Notes: generated by a model from the letters alone, not told the origin. Positions 46,891 to 56,207 are shown, counted from the stretch's first letter. The stretch is 64,000 nt of DNA from CAZGAQ01 sp964523405 (GCA_964523405.1 CAZGAQ010000001.1:62001-126000); one strand, 5' to 3'. Program-made: numbers and translations.

Positions 46891-49800
46891 CTAGAACGGC
46901 GGATAGGTCGTGGGGAAGCGCAGAAGTAGCCACTTCTCGTCGTACTGCTGCCAGTGCGTCCAGCCAAGCTCGCTGAGCAGAGCGGCGCGTTTCGTGTAGA
47001 GCTTCTTGTCCGGCTTACCGTCCGCGAGCTTCTTGTTGAGCAGCCTCAGGGCTTCGCCGAGGCGGCCGTAGTAGCGCTCGCGGTCGATGTGCAGCAGGAG
47101 GTAGTCGTCCGCGGCGGTGTCGACCCACTTCGCGAGTTCGGCAAAGGCCTGCTCGAACGGCTCGTCCGCGGGTTGGGTCGTGATGTCGGCCGGGGCGGTG
47201 GTGGGGCGGGCCTGGAACGCCTGGTCGAGCAGCGCCCGCGCCTTGCGGTGCAGCGCCTCAGTCAACGCGGCCTTCTGCTTGTCCATCTCCGCGCGGACTT
47301 TGGCGGCCGCTTTGTCATCCGGATCGAGCTTCACGCCGTAGTGCTCGGCCAGCTTGGCGGCGTCGATCTGGGCGATGACGCGCTCCGCGGCGGCGACGAC
47401 GGCGGGCAGGTTCTTGTCCCGGTCCTTGCCGTCGGCGCGCTTGAGTTGTTCGACGAGGACGGGGAGGTAGTTCGGGTACTCGGCGAGGACTTCCGCGGCA
47501 ACCTGGTCGAAAAGGGCAGCATTCGCCTCGTCGCGCAGCTCGGCCAGACGGGCGACCTTCAGGTCACGCACGGCTTCAACCAGCTTCTGGGCGGGCGTCA
47601 TGTCGTCCGTGTCGGATTTGTCGGCTCCGTCCTTGCCAGCGAACGTGTCCTTCTCGACGGGTTTGGGCGGCACAACGTACGTCAAGGGATAGCCGCCGGG
47701 ACGGTCCCCGGCGCCGCCGAGTTTGCTGTCGGCCGCCCCAAGGGCCAGTGTGCCGCGGAGGACGTCGCCGGGCTGCGCGCCCTTGGGGAGCTTTTCCGCC
47801 GGCGGACCGACGAGCCAGAGCACGGCTTCATCGCCGGCTTCGAGCGTGCGCGGGTTGAAGGCGCCCTCCCCGCTGATGGCCTTCAGCGGATCGGCGTAGA
47901 AGGCGAGCGAGATCGGGCTCGCGAGCGTGCGGTCGAGGAGGAGCGGCTCGCTTTTCAGCTTTTCGAGCTGCGCGCGGTCTGCGTAGCGCAGGTGGAAGCG
48001 CAGGACGTAGTCACCCTTGCCGAGCTGTACCGGCTTCGGATCGTCGGCGTCCGCATGGATCAAACGCTTAGCGGCGTCGAAGAGCATGTACATCTGCGAT
48101 TGGAAGGAGTCGTTGAGCTCGTCGAGGTTGGTCATGGCGACGCGTGGCGTGACGCGGGTGTCGTCGGCGAGCTTGAAGTTGTACGTCAGGACGAGTTCGT
48201 AGATCTGCCGCTCCTCGGGCAGGCGGTCGCGCTGGCCGTCGAGCGGACGCAGTTCGGATTGCGCTGGGCGGATCGTCTGGCGGAGTGTATCGAGAGAAGC
48301 ACGCGGGGCGAGACGCTCGCGCCGCAGCGCGGCGGCTACGCGCAGCGGCGTGGCGACGGCACTGCCTTCGAGCGCGATGGCGGTGCTGTTCGGTTGCAGG
48401 CCGTGGAAGGTGAGTTCCCATTCGAGTTCCGCGCTGCCGAGGCTTGACCAGGACTGCGCGAGGCAGACTTCGAGGGTGCGGCCGGAGGCGACCTTGAAGC
48501 TGCGGACTTCCTCGCCTTGGGCACTGAGCGTCAGGTACGTCTGGAGTTCCCATTCGTTGTAGGCACAGCCGGGGACGAGTTGTACGGTGTGCAGGACGAT
48601 GGTGCGCGGCTCGGCGTCGTCGAGGCGGCGCACGCGGAGGTCGGCCCAGGTGGCGCCCGGAGGTACGGCAAAAAAGCGACGCTGGAGCTTGCCGGTTTCG
48701 AGTTGCAGGGTCTCGTGCCAGTCGCGCTCGCCGCCGACTTCGGTCTGCTCAGGGCGGATGACGGTGATGGGTACGCGGAAGAGGGGGCCGCGCTCGGGAC
48801 TGATGCTGTCGCAGCCGCGAATCTCGGCGTAGTGCGCGCCGGGGGGCAGGCGGGTCGGGTCGACGCGAATGTCGAGTCGGCGGCCGCCGTGCATGAGGAC
48901 GAGTTGGTCGGCGCACTCGACCCAGCGGGCAGTGCTTTCGAGCGTGCAGCGCAGCTCGAAGTCGACCTTCTCGCGATTGTCGGCGTCTTCGTGGAAGAGG
49001 GGTGAGATCGTAACACGGGCCTCGCAGGGGCGATCGATCTCGAACGGCTCGCGGAGGTACAGCCCGCGCGCGTTGTCGCGGGCGGGGATGCGGACGTCGA
49101 AGCGGAGGTTCTCGTCGAGGTGGCCGGTGAAGCGGTGCAGATACTCGTAGGCCTTGTCGATCTGGATGAGTCCGCGACCTTGCGCGAAGACTTCGACGTT
49201 GGGGACTTCGGTGGCGGTGTTTTCCAGGGCGCGGCGAACGCTTTGCGGGGAGTAGGCGCGGTGCTCAGCCTTCAGCGCCGCGAGGAGCAAGGCGATGTTG
49301 CCGCAGGCGTTGGGAGAAGCCATCGACGTGCCGTGCATCTGCTGGTTGCGGGCGAGGACCCAGTTCGGGACGGGGGAGATGGCGCCGCCGGGGGCGCTGA
49401 ATTTCACGCCGAGATCGCCGTCCAGCGTGGGCCCGCGCGAGGACCAGGTGTATTGGACGGCCGGGGCGCGCTCGCGCATGGAGTACTGCGCCGTCATCAT
49501 GTCGGGCGAGAGGTAGGCGCCGACGCCGAAGAGGGCGCCGGTGGTTGCGCCGGGCGAGCCGGCGGTGGAGAGTGCGGGCCCCTCATTGCCGGCGCTGCTG
49601 ACGAAGATGATGCCGTGTTTATCGACGAGTTCGGAGTAGAGCTGGGGGATGCGGCCGCGGTCGGGCCCGGGCGAAGCGCCGCCGAAGCTCATGTTGATCA
49701 GGTCGCACTTGTGTTCGAGGACGGCGATGCAGCCGCGCGCCTCGCCGGTACCGTTGGACGAGGAGCCCAGGCGCGTGTCGCCGATCTTCACGGAGACAAG

Positions 49801-50724
49801 TTGGGCGCCGGGGGCGAGGCCGCACAGGTCGGGCTCGTCGGGGAAATAGGCGGCGACGATGCCGGCGACGTGCGTGCCGTGAGAGCCGGAGTCGGCGACG
49901 ATGGACAGCAGGTTGCCGTCGGCGTAGACGTGGACGGCGAAGTTGAGGAGGTCTTCCGAGCCGAAGGTGGCGTACTGGTGCTCGCGCGAGTAGTCGGCGA
50001 GCAGCTTTTCGTCGCCCAGGTCGCCATTCTCGTTGGTGTCGATGGCGACCCGCCAGGTCTCGCCGTCGTGGAAGACGACGCAGTCAAAGAGCGGGCCGGG
50101 GTCGTCGTACTTCTCCTGCAGATCGTTGAGTTGTTCGAGGCGCGTCGCCAGTTCCGCGCGGCGCTTCTTCGTCGCGTCGTTGGGTTCGGGGTGGGCGGCG
50201 TCCAGCTCGGCGAGCTCCCGCGTCAGGGCGGTGACGGCGGCGCGCTGCTGGGCATCCCACTTCTCGCGGCGCTTCTTCACGAGGCGATCGACGAGTTCGC
50301 CGGGGTACAGCTCGTAAGCCCGTTTGAAGCCGAGGTGATACTGCCCGGTGGGGTTGTGCCAGGCGGCGTCCAGCCTGAGCGTGCGGCCGGAGAGGCCGGT
50401 CAGGCGGCCACCTTCGGCGGTGACGACCTTAGACGTATCGACGTCACCGCTGCCGGTCCCGTCGATGAGGTCGAGGATTTTGGGGCGGCCATCGCTGGTG
50501 ACCTGAAGGCCCGGGGCGCCGGGGTCGACGCCGGTGTCGAAGATGGCGACGACGACGCCGCGGCCGTCGCTCTCGGGGTGGGCCTGGAGGAAGCGGTCGG
50601 CGCCGGTTTCTTCGCGGGGCATCAAGCCGTAACCGGGGAAGCCACTCTTGTGGGTCTGAGCGGCAACGATTGCGCAAGCGAGCAGAATGGCCAGAATTGC
50701 GGGAGTCAGCGAGCGCAGCTTCAT
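46891..50724 (-). CDS. exported tripeptidyl-peptidase II-like subtilase
   Basis: A 1277-residue S8-family protease with a signal peptide (LRSLTPAILAILLACAIVAA). Catalytic residues: Asp63 in AIFDTGVDPGAPGL, His282 in SGSHGTHVAGIV, oxyanion Asn380 in SSAGNEGP and Ser467 in HGTSMASPNACG. The large insert between Asp and His (about 220 residues) and the long C-terminal region (about 800) are hallmarks of TPPII; all four residues are displaced by 18-19 from those I recall for human TPPII (44, 264, 362, 449), the length of the added signal. The C-terminal TPPII beta and helical region is present (EKLPKGAQPGDVLRGTLALG). It forms an operon with the M24 gene 25 bases downstream. Coordinates and family are firm; export is inferred from the signal. 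Confidence 0.9.
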   Translation of the reverse strand: MKLRSLTPAILAILLACAIVAAQTHKSGFPGYGLMPREETGADRFLQAHPESDGRGVVVAIFDTGVDPGAPGLQVTSDGRPKILDLIDGTGSGDVDTSKVVTAEGGRLTGLSGRTLRLDAAWHNPTGQYHLGFKRAYELYPGELVDRLVKKRREKWDAQQRAAVTALTRELAELDAAHPEPNDATKKRRAELATRLEQLNDLQEKYDDPGPLFDCVVFHDGETWRVAIDTNENGDLGDEKLLADYSREHQYATFGSEDLLNFAVHVYADGNLLSIVADSGSHGTHVAGIVAAYFPDEPDLCGLAPGAQLVSVKIGDTRLGSSSNGTGEARGCIAVLEHKCDLINMSFGGASPGPDRGRIPQLYSELVDKHGIIFVSSAGNEGPALSTAGSPGATTGALFGVGAYLSPDMMTAQYSMRERAPAVQYTWSSRGPTLDGDLGVKFSAPGGAISPVPNWVLARNQQMHGTSMASPNACGNIALLLAALKAEHRAYSPQSVRRALENTATEVPNVEVFAQGRGLIQIDKAYEYLHRFTGHLDENLRFDVRIPARDNARGLYLREPFEIDRPCEARVTISPLFHEDADNREKVDFELRCTLESTARWVECADQLVLMHGGRRLDIRVDPTRLPPGAHYAEIRGCDSISPERGPLFRVPITVIRPEQTEVGGERDWHETLQLETGKLQRRFFAVPPGATWADLRVRRLDDAEPRTIVLHTVQLVPGCAYNEWELQTYLTLSAQGEEVRSFKVASGRTLEVCLAQSWSSLGSAELEWELTFHGLQPNSTAIALEGSAVATPLRVAAALRRERLAPRASLDTLRQTIRPAQSELRPLDGQRDRLPEERQIYELVLTYNFKLADDTRVTPRVAMTNLDELNDSFQSQMYMLFDAAKRLIHADADDPKPVQLGKGDYVLRFHLRYADRAQLEKLKSEPLLLDRTLASPISLAFYADPLKAISGEGAFNPRTLEAGDEAVLWLVGPPAEKLPKGAQPGDVLRGTLALGAADSKLGGAGDRPGGYPLTYVVPPKPVEKDTFAGKDGADKSDTDDMTPAQKLVEAVRDLKVARLAELRDEANAALFDQVAAEVLAEYPNYLPVLVEQLKRADGKDRDKNLPAVVAAAERVIAQIDAAKLAEHYGVKLDPDDKAAAKVRAEMDKQKAALTEALHRKARALLDQAFQARPTTAPADITTQPADEPFEQAFAELAKWVDTAADDYLLLHIDRERYYGRLGEALRLLNKKLADGKPDKKLYTKRAALLSELGWTHWQQYDEKWLLLRFPTTYPPF

Positions 50725-50788
50725 GCTTGTAACCTTCCGACAGAGGGTGAGCGGCCGCAGCGCCTCCGCTTGGCGGGCCGCACGACCG

Positions 50789-50816
50789 ATATTACCAGAA
50801 CGAGCGCTGTTTTCCA
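50789..50816 (-). promoter_or_regulatory. promoter candidate for the TPPII-like gene
   Basis: Read leftward: TGGAAA (50816-50811), a 16-base spacer and TAATAT (50794-50789). The predicted start is near 50783, 59 bases before the ATG. Confidence 0.4.
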
Positions 50817-50908
50817 CGAAGCGGCCTGGCCCCCGGGGCGGGTCGCGTCGTGCGTTGGGGCGCAGAACGGGCCGACCGGAGCCGGTCCAGCGGCGGTAGG
50901 AGCGCGTT

Positions 50909-52015
50909 GTGAAGATCATCAGCGTGTGCGGAGCGCGGCCGAACTTCATGAAGATCGCGCCGCTGATGCGCGCGTTTGCGGCGCGGCCGGCGGTGCGGCC
51001 GCTGCTGGTGCACACGGGGCAGCACTATGACGAGGCGATGAGCAAGGCGTTCTTCGATGATCTGCACATTCCGCGTCCGGACATCAATCTGGAGGTGGGG
51101 AGCGGGTCGCACGCGGCGCAGACCGGGCTGATCATGCAGCGGTTTGAGCCGGTCGTGCTCAACGAGCGGCCGGACGCGGTGCTGGTTGTCGGGGACGTGA
51201 ACTCGACGATTGCGTGCGCGCTGGTTTCGGTGAAGCTGCACGTGCCGGTGGTGCACGTGGAGGCTGGGCTGCGGAGCTTCGACCGAACGATGCCGGAGGA
51301 GATCAACCGTGTCCTGACGGACCAGCTCAGTGCGCTCTTGTTCGTGACGGAGCCGGCGGGGGCGCGGAATCTGGAGCGGGAGGGTCTCGACGCGCGGAAG
51401 ATTCACGTGGTCGGCAACGTGATGATCGACACGCTGCTGGCCCATCGCGAGCTGGCGGCGCAGTCCGCCGTGCTGGAGCGGTTCGCGCTGGAGCCGGGGC
51501 GGTACGGCGTGCTGACGCTGCACCGGCCGGCGAACGTGGACGATCCCGCGGTGCTGGCGGCGCTGCTGGATGCGCTGGAGGAGATTCAGCGGCAGGTGCC
51601 GCTCGTGTTTCCGGTGCATCCGCGGACGCGCGGTAATCTGCAGCGGACGGGGCAACTGGCACGGCTGCAGGCGATGGCGGGTATGAGGCTGGTGGACCCG
51701 CTGGGATACCTGGATTTTCTGAAGCTGATGAGCCATGCCCGGGTCGTGTTGACGGATTCGGGGGGCATTCAGGAAGAGACGACGGTGTTGGGGGTGCCGT
51801 GCCTGACGCTGCGCGAGAACACGGAGCGCCCGATCACGGTGGAACAGGGGACGAACCAGGTGGTCGGGTTGTCGCCGCCGCGGATCGTGGCGGCGTTCGA
51901 GCGCATCCAATCCGGGCAGGTGCAGCACCGCGTGCCGGATTTGTGGGACGGGCGGGCGGCGGAGCGCATTGCGGACATCCTGCTGCAGTGGCACGTGGCG
52001 CGCACGCAGCCGTGA
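50909..52015 (+). CDS. wecB: UDP-N-acetylglucosamine 2-epimerase (non-hydrolysing)
   Basis: Interconverts UDP-GlcNAc and UDP-ManNAc for surface polysaccharides. The 368-residue protein starts with the family signature IISVCGARPNFMKIAPLMRAF, then VHTGQHYDEAMSKAFF, VVGDVNSTIACALVS, VEAGLRSFDRTMPEEINR, THRPANVDDPA-like text (LHRPANVDDPAVLAALL), VFPVHPRTRGNL, VDPLGYLDFLKLM and TDSGGIQEETTVLGVPCLTLRENTERPIT. Length is normal. GTG 50909 follows GGAGCGCGTT. It is divergent from the TPPII-like gene and separate from the polysaccharide locus at the left end, but may supply it. Confidence 0.95.
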   Translation: MKIISVCGARPNFMKIAPLMRAFAARPAVRPLLVHTGQHYDEAMSKAFFDDLHIPRPDINLEVGSGSHAAQTGLIMQRFEPVVLNERPDAVLVVGDVNSTIACALVSVKLHVPVVHVEAGLRSFDRTMPEEINRVLTDQLSALLFVTEPAGARNLEREGLDARKIHVVGNVMIDTLLAHRELAAQSAVLERFALEPGRYGVLTLHRPANVDDPAVLAALLDALEEIQRQVPLVFPVHPRTRGNLQRTGQLARLQAMAGMRLVDPLGYLDFLKLMSHARVVLTDSGGIQEETTVLGVPCLTLRENTERPITVEQGTNQVVGLSPPRIVAAFERIQSGQVQHRVPDLWDGRAAERIADILLQWHVARTQP

Positions 52016-52058
52016 CGCGCGGCGCCGGGGGCGGGGATGGGGTGGTTACCGTAGGCGC

Positions 52059-53687
52059 TCAATGGCGCGCGTAGACCGCGAGCAGGTAGGGGGTGGTGCG
52101 CGAATGCACGAAGACCCGCGTTGCGCCGAGGCACGTGGCCATGTGGGCCGCGGTGTCGGACTGCACGTTCAGCTCGAGGGGGTGATCGCCTGGCGGGGGC
52201 CGCCAGTAATGCGCGCGGAATTCCGGGTGCTGGAAGAGCCGGCTCTCGATCCTCGTCTTGGGCAGGAAGTCCACTACGCCCGCGGGGCTCTCGCGCCGCG
52301 TGACGACGAGGATGATGTAGTCAGGCTGCTGATCCAGGACATAGGCCGGGTCGTAGTGCTTCTCGAGGAAGCCGCCGGAGGAGCGGGCGATGTGCCGATC
52401 GGTCAGGCCGGTAATGTCGAGGATGCGCAAGTCGGGGTTCATGTAGCCGATCAGGCCGATGTCCATGAGGGCGACCACCTGGCCGGTGCGGGCCTGGCCA
52501 TGCAGCCACCAGGCGGCGGCGAGGTGGCCGGTGCGGTAGCCCTGGACACCGGCGTCAACCTGTTCGACCAGTTGCCGGCGCGGTTGCCACTGCAGGCCGA
52601 CCACGAGTGCGAGCAGGGCCAGCGTCAGACCGGCCGCCCATGGGGTGACGCGGCGGGCGCGGTTGGCGCAGACCGCCAGCCCGCAGACGGCGAGGGCCGC
52701 CCAGAGGGGGGCATACGGCACGAGGGGGCGATAGCCGAGCATCCAGTCGGTGCCGGTCTTGTACGTGCTCGCGGTCAGCAGGACGCATACCAGCAGGGCC
52801 GGCAGCGTGGCGCGCCGTACGGCCGGCTGGCGGGCCGCGAGCGGCAGCAGCGCGACGAAGGCCGCGGGGCCGCCGCAGTATTGGAGGGTGTACTGCCAGA
52901 TGTAGGGGCCGGCGTCGAGATGCAGGAGTAGGTCGCCGCTCTTGGCGTAATAGGTGTTGGGCAGCAGGTCACCGTCGTAATACAGCCAGCGGAAGACGAG
53001 TTGTGCGACCAGCGTGAGCGCGACGATACTCGCGTCGATGCGCAGGGCGCGCGGGAGCGGCTGGCGCGGGCGGACGTAGCTCAGGGCGACGGCAGTCAGC
53101 GCGAGGCCGGCGACGAATGCGCCTTCGGGGCGGGTCAGGAGCGCGAGGCCCAGGGCGACTCCGGCGCCGCGCCAGCGGCCGGAGGCTTGGGTGGCAGCAA
53201 GGAGGGCGAGGGCCAGGGTGACGAGACCGGAGTACAGGGTGGTTTCCAGACCGCTGACGCTATTGAGGGCGTAGGCGGCATTGGCGGCCACGAGGGCCGG
53301 TGCAAGCCAGGCGAGCCAGTCCGCGTGCGGGGCGAGGCGTTCGATCCGTCGCAGCCAGTGCGCACACAGCCAGCGGGCGCTGAGCAGGGCGAGCAGGCCG
53401 CCGGCGATGCCGATGAGCTTGGCGACCACGGCGGCAGGCTCGCCCACCAGCCGCGTAAACGGGGTGAGCAGCAGCATCAGCAAGAAGTTGGTGTAACCCT
53501 CGACATGCTCACCGAGGTTGTAGTACGGGCCGCGCCCCAGAGCGAGGAACAGGCTGTGTCGGAACGTGATGTAGGCGTCGTCGTTGATGTACGCTCGGAA
53601 ACGCCACACCTGCGCGAGGTAGACCAACAGGACGGCTGCGCCGAGCGCGCCGTGCCCGATGCGTCGCACGGGGGTGGCGATGGTCAC
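52059..53687 (-). CDS. GT-C-fold membrane glycosyltransferase-like protein
   Basis: A 542-residue integral membrane protein with about 10-11 helices. After the first helix, the loop INDDAYITFRHSLFLALGRG carries the Asp-Asp typical of GT-C/GT39-type polyprenyl-phosphate-sugar transferases, followed by GEHVEGYTNFLLMLLLTP. The periplasmic C-terminal part (about 385-542) is soluble (VALMDIGLIGYMNPDLRILD, YIILVVTRRESPAGVVDF). Donor and acceptor are unknown. GTG 53687 overlaps the TGA of the SAM-hydrolase-like gene (GTGA), so both are coupled. Confidence 0.75.
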   Translation of the reverse strand: MTIATPVRRIGHGALGAAVLLVYLAQVWRFRAYINDDAYITFRHSLFLALGRGPYYNLGEHVEGYTNFLLMLLLTPFTRLVGEPAAVVAKLIGIAGGLLALLSARWLCAHWLRRIERLAPHADWLAWLAPALVAANAAYALNSVSGLETTLYSGLVTLALALLAATQASGRWRGAGVALGLALLTRPEGAFVAGLALTAVALSYVRPRQPLPRALRIDASIVALTLVAQLVFRWLYYDGDLLPNTYYAKSGDLLLHLDAGPYIWQYTLQYCGGPAAFVALLPLAARQPAVRRATLPALLVCVLLTASTYKTGTDWMLGYRPLVPYAPLWAALAVCGLAVCANRARRVTPWAAGLTLALLALVVGLQWQPRRQLVEQVDAGVQGYRTGHLAAAWWLHGQARTGQVVALMDIGLIGYMNPDLRILDITGLTDRHIARSSGGFLEKHYDPAYVLDQQPDYIILVVTRRESPAGVVDFLPKTRIESRLFQHPEFRAHYWRPPPGDHPLELNVQSDTAAHMATCLGATRVFVHSRTTPYLLAVYARH

Positions 53688-54586
53688 GGGCGGCCCTCGG
53701 TGTCGAGGTGCAGCTCAATGGCGGCGCCAGCGTGCAGGTCGAGGGCCTCGCCGGCGCTGGCCATGTTGCGGGCGATTTCCAGGTTGCCGGAGGCGTTGCG
53801 GAGGACGATCAAGGTACCGGCGGGCACATCACCGTAGGCGCGCGCGTGCACGGCCGCCGCCGTCTGCCGGCCGGTGTCGAGCGTGACCGCGGCGCCGAGC
53901 GCGCTGCGGTCGAGCCAGTCGGCGGGAATGTTCGTCAGCAGGTTGCCATAGCGGTCCCGGTGGAGGATCGCGCCGCGCAGCAGCGCGGCTGCGTGGGTGG
54001 CGGGTGGCAGCGGCAGGTGCACCCACGCAGACTCGCGCGGGCCGACCGCGGCGGGCGGAACGCCGCGGCTGAGATGGCCGGCGACGGGACCAAATAGATC
54101 ACGCCCGTGAAACGTGCTGGAAGCGGCGCCGGGGCGCAGGAACGCGTGGTTTTCAATGCGAAAGACGTCCGACGCACCGCCGTCGCGCTGGATGAGGAGG
54201 TCAAACAAACCGTTGTCGGGGCCGACGAGGATGTGCTCGGCGCGGGTGACAGCGACGAGGGGCGCACGAGCCGTGCCGACGCCGGGATCGACAATGCCGA
54301 CGATGACGGTACCGGCGGGAAACTCGTGTCCGGCCTCGGCGAGCAGGAAAGCGCCCTGCGCGATGTTGTAGGGCTCGACCTCGTGCGTGATGGTCACGAG
54401 GCGGGCAGCGGGGTTGGCGCGCAGCACGCTGGCGGCCAGTACACCGACGTAGTGGTCGTGCATGCCGTAGTCGGTCAACAGGGCGACGGTGCCGTGCGCC
54501 CGGCCGGAGCAACCCGACACGGTCAGAATGGCGAGCAGTCCGAGGGTAGCGGCCACAACAGCTTGTCGATGCAGTTGATAACGCAT
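53684..54586 (-). CDS. exported SAM hydroxide adenosyltransferase-like lipoprotein (DUF62)
   Basis: A 300-residue protein of the DUF62 family, whose characterised members split S-adenosylmethionine using water or halide. Seen: VALLTDYGMHDHYVGVLAAS with the SAM-site Asp, ITHEVEPYNIAQGAFLL, VDPGVGTARAPLV, VGPDNGLFDLL and STFHGRDLFGPVAGHLS. The Asp of DPGVG, Arg of GTAR and His of FHGRD correspond to the Asp-Arg-His set reported for the hydroxide enzymes. Unusually, an N-terminal lipoprotein signal is present (ATLGLLAILTVSGC, lipobox TVSGC), placing it outside the cytoplasm. GGAGGAACGATT precedes ATG 54586. Its stop overlaps the GT-C gene. Confidence 0.85.
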   Translation of the reverse strand: MRYQLHRQAVVAATLGLLAILTVSGCSGRAHGTVALLTDYGMHDHYVGVLAASVLRANPAARLVTITHEVEPYNIAQGAFLLAEAGHEFPAGTVIVGIVDPGVGTARAPLVAVTRAEHILVGPDNGLFDLLIQRDGGASDVFRIENHAFLRPGAASSTFHGRDLFGPVAGHLSRGVPPAAVGPRESAWVHLPLPPATHAAALLRGAILHRDRYGNLLTNIPADWLDRSALGAAVTLDTGRQTAAAVHARAYGDVPAGTLIVLRNASGNLEIARNMASAGEALDLHAGAAIELHLDTEGRP

Positions 54587-54734
54587 AATCGTTCCTCCGG
54601 GCGCGGGTAATTTCGGGAAGCGCGGTCCGGAATGCAAGGGTGGCGCGGCGCAGGAGCCATTTTCACCCGCATGTCCGGGGTGTATGCTGGGGGTAGCGGG
54701 CCGTTCGGCGCCGCGGCAGTTCAGGAGCGTCATC

Positions 54735-56186
54735 ATGTTTGGCAGCGACGAAGTCAAGATCACGCCCGGCATGCAGCGTTACATCGATAAGAACAACGAA
54801 TATCTCGCGCAGCGCGACCGCTACATCCGCGAGGTCGTCAAGAAGTGGAAGTTCGACACGATCGCCGTGCACGGCCTGTACACTGTGCAGGACGCGCTCG
54901 AGGACTACCAGGGGGCGATCATCGAGCCGGTCTTCATGAGCAGTTCGCAGGCGTACCGCGACGCCGATGAGATGGGGGCTGCGCTGGCGTACCTCATCCC
55001 GACGTGGTGTTACTCGCGCATCGCGAATCCGTCCACGTATTACTACGAGTGGACGATTGCGCTGCTGGAAGGCTACGGCTTTGCCGGCGACACGTCGTGC
55101 TGCTCCACCTCATCGGGCATGGCCGCGATCATGACGGCGGTGCAGCCGTTCCTGGTGCACCGCCAGCACCATGTGCATGAGCCGCGCAACTTCCTCGCGA
55201 CGGCCCAGTGTTACGGCGGCACGTTCCAGCAGTTCAACGTGCGTCTGCAGGAGGAGCGCGACATCGAGTGCCGCTGGGTACAGAACTCGGCGAATCTCGA
55301 CGAGTGGGCGTCCAAGATCGACAAGAACACGCGCTTCCTCTACGGCGAGCTGCCCAGCAATCCGCAGCAGGGGTTCTTCGATATCGCCGCCGTCGCGGAC
55401 CTGGCGCACGCCCACAACCTGCCGCTGATCGTGGACACGACCGTGGCCACGCCGGCCCTCATTCGGCCGATTTGCCACGGGGCGGACATCGTGATTCACT
55501 CGGCCACCAAGACCATGACGACCAGCGGTTTCGGCGTGGCGGGGGCGGTGATCGCCCGCAAAGGGCTCGTGTCCAACATCGTCAACGACGACCTGAAGAA
55601 CGATTTCTCGCTGTATGTGAAGTACCTCCCCAACCGCGATTACGGTCCGAACCTGCACCCGATGCAGGCGATCCTGACGCTCAACGACCTGCGGACGCTG
55701 CGCTCGAAGGTCGACATGCTCAGCCGCAACACCATGAAGGTGGCGCAGTTCCTGCAGAAGCACGCGCAGATCGAAAGCGTGCAGTATTTGGGCCTGCCGG
55801 ACCACCCGCTGCACGGCGTCGCGAGCAAGTACATGTGGCTCGTGGATGCGGAGCACGACGAGCAGTACCGCAAGCCGGTCAACCGCTACGGGCACCTGAT
55901 GTCGTTCTGCGTGAAGGGCGGGATCGACGCGACGCGGCAGGTGTTCGACGCGCTGCAACGCATCTGGCGGGCGACGGACCTCGGCCGCATCAAGAGCGTG
56001 GCCACGATCCCCGCGATTTCGACGCACCTGCAACAGGGCGAGGCCGGCCGGACGCTGGCGAACATCCCGTCCAACATGATCCGGCTGTGCGTGGGCGGCG
56101 AGCATCCCGACGATGTGATCGCCGACCTGGATCAGGCGCTGGCGAAAGTCCGCACGAAGACCGCGGCAGCAGTAGGGGTGGCGTAG
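54735..56186 (+). CDS. Cys/Met-metabolism PLP enzyme (cystathionine gamma-synthase-like)
   Basis: A 483-residue PLP enzyme of the trans-sulfuration family, longer than the usual 380-420 because of an N-terminal stretch of about 40 residues. Seen: FDTIAVHGLYTVQDALED, YSRIANPSTYYYEWTIALLE, STSSGMAAIMTAVQ (phosphate-binding), LYGELPSNPQQGFFDIAAVA, LIVDTTVATPALI and the PLP-Lys in HSATKTMTTSGFG. The usual segment after the Lys (YxxGHSD) is changed to MTTSGFG, so substrate or reaction may differ. The C-terminus has RLCVGGEHPDDVIADLDQAL. AGGAG precedes the ATG. It is divergent from the SAM-hydrolase-like gene. Confidence 0.85.
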   Translation: MFGSDEVKITPGMQRYIDKNNEYLAQRDRYIREVVKKWKFDTIAVHGLYTVQDALEDYQGAIIEPVFMSSSQAYRDADEMGAALAYLIPTWCYSRIANPSTYYYEWTIALLEGYGFAGDTSCCSTSSGMAAIMTAVQPFLVHRQHHVHEPRNFLATAQCYGGTFQQFNVRLQEERDIECRWVQNSANLDEWASKIDKNTRFLYGELPSNPQQGFFDIAAVADLAHAHNLPLIVDTTVATPALIRPICHGADIVIHSATKTMTTSGFGVAGAVIARKGLVSNIVNDDLKNDFSLYVKYLPNRDYGPNLHPMQAILTLNDLRTLRSKVDMLSRNTMKVAQFLQKHAQIESVQYLGLPDHPLHGVASKYMWLVDAEHDEQYRKPVNRYGHLMSFCVKGGIDATRQVFDALQRIWRATDLGRIKSVATIPAISTHLQQGEAGRTLANIPSNMIRLCVGGEHPDDVIADLDQALAKVRTKTAAAVGVA

Positions 56187-56207
56187 CACTCAGCGGATGC
56201 CAAGGAC

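Noticed and set aside
46954..48447. Long rightward frame of 497 residues
   Set aside because: Antisense to the C-terminal half of the TPPII-like gene; Val/Gly/Arg-rich text without motifs.
49120..51030. Long rightward frame opposite the TPPII-like gene
   Set aside because: Antisense shadow in high-GC DNA; the minus strand carries the full catalytic motifs of a subtilase there.
54587..54734. SAM riboswitch upstream of the trans-sulfuration-type gene
   Set aside because: No typical SAM-I helices or kink-turn are recognisable in the 148-base divergent spacer.
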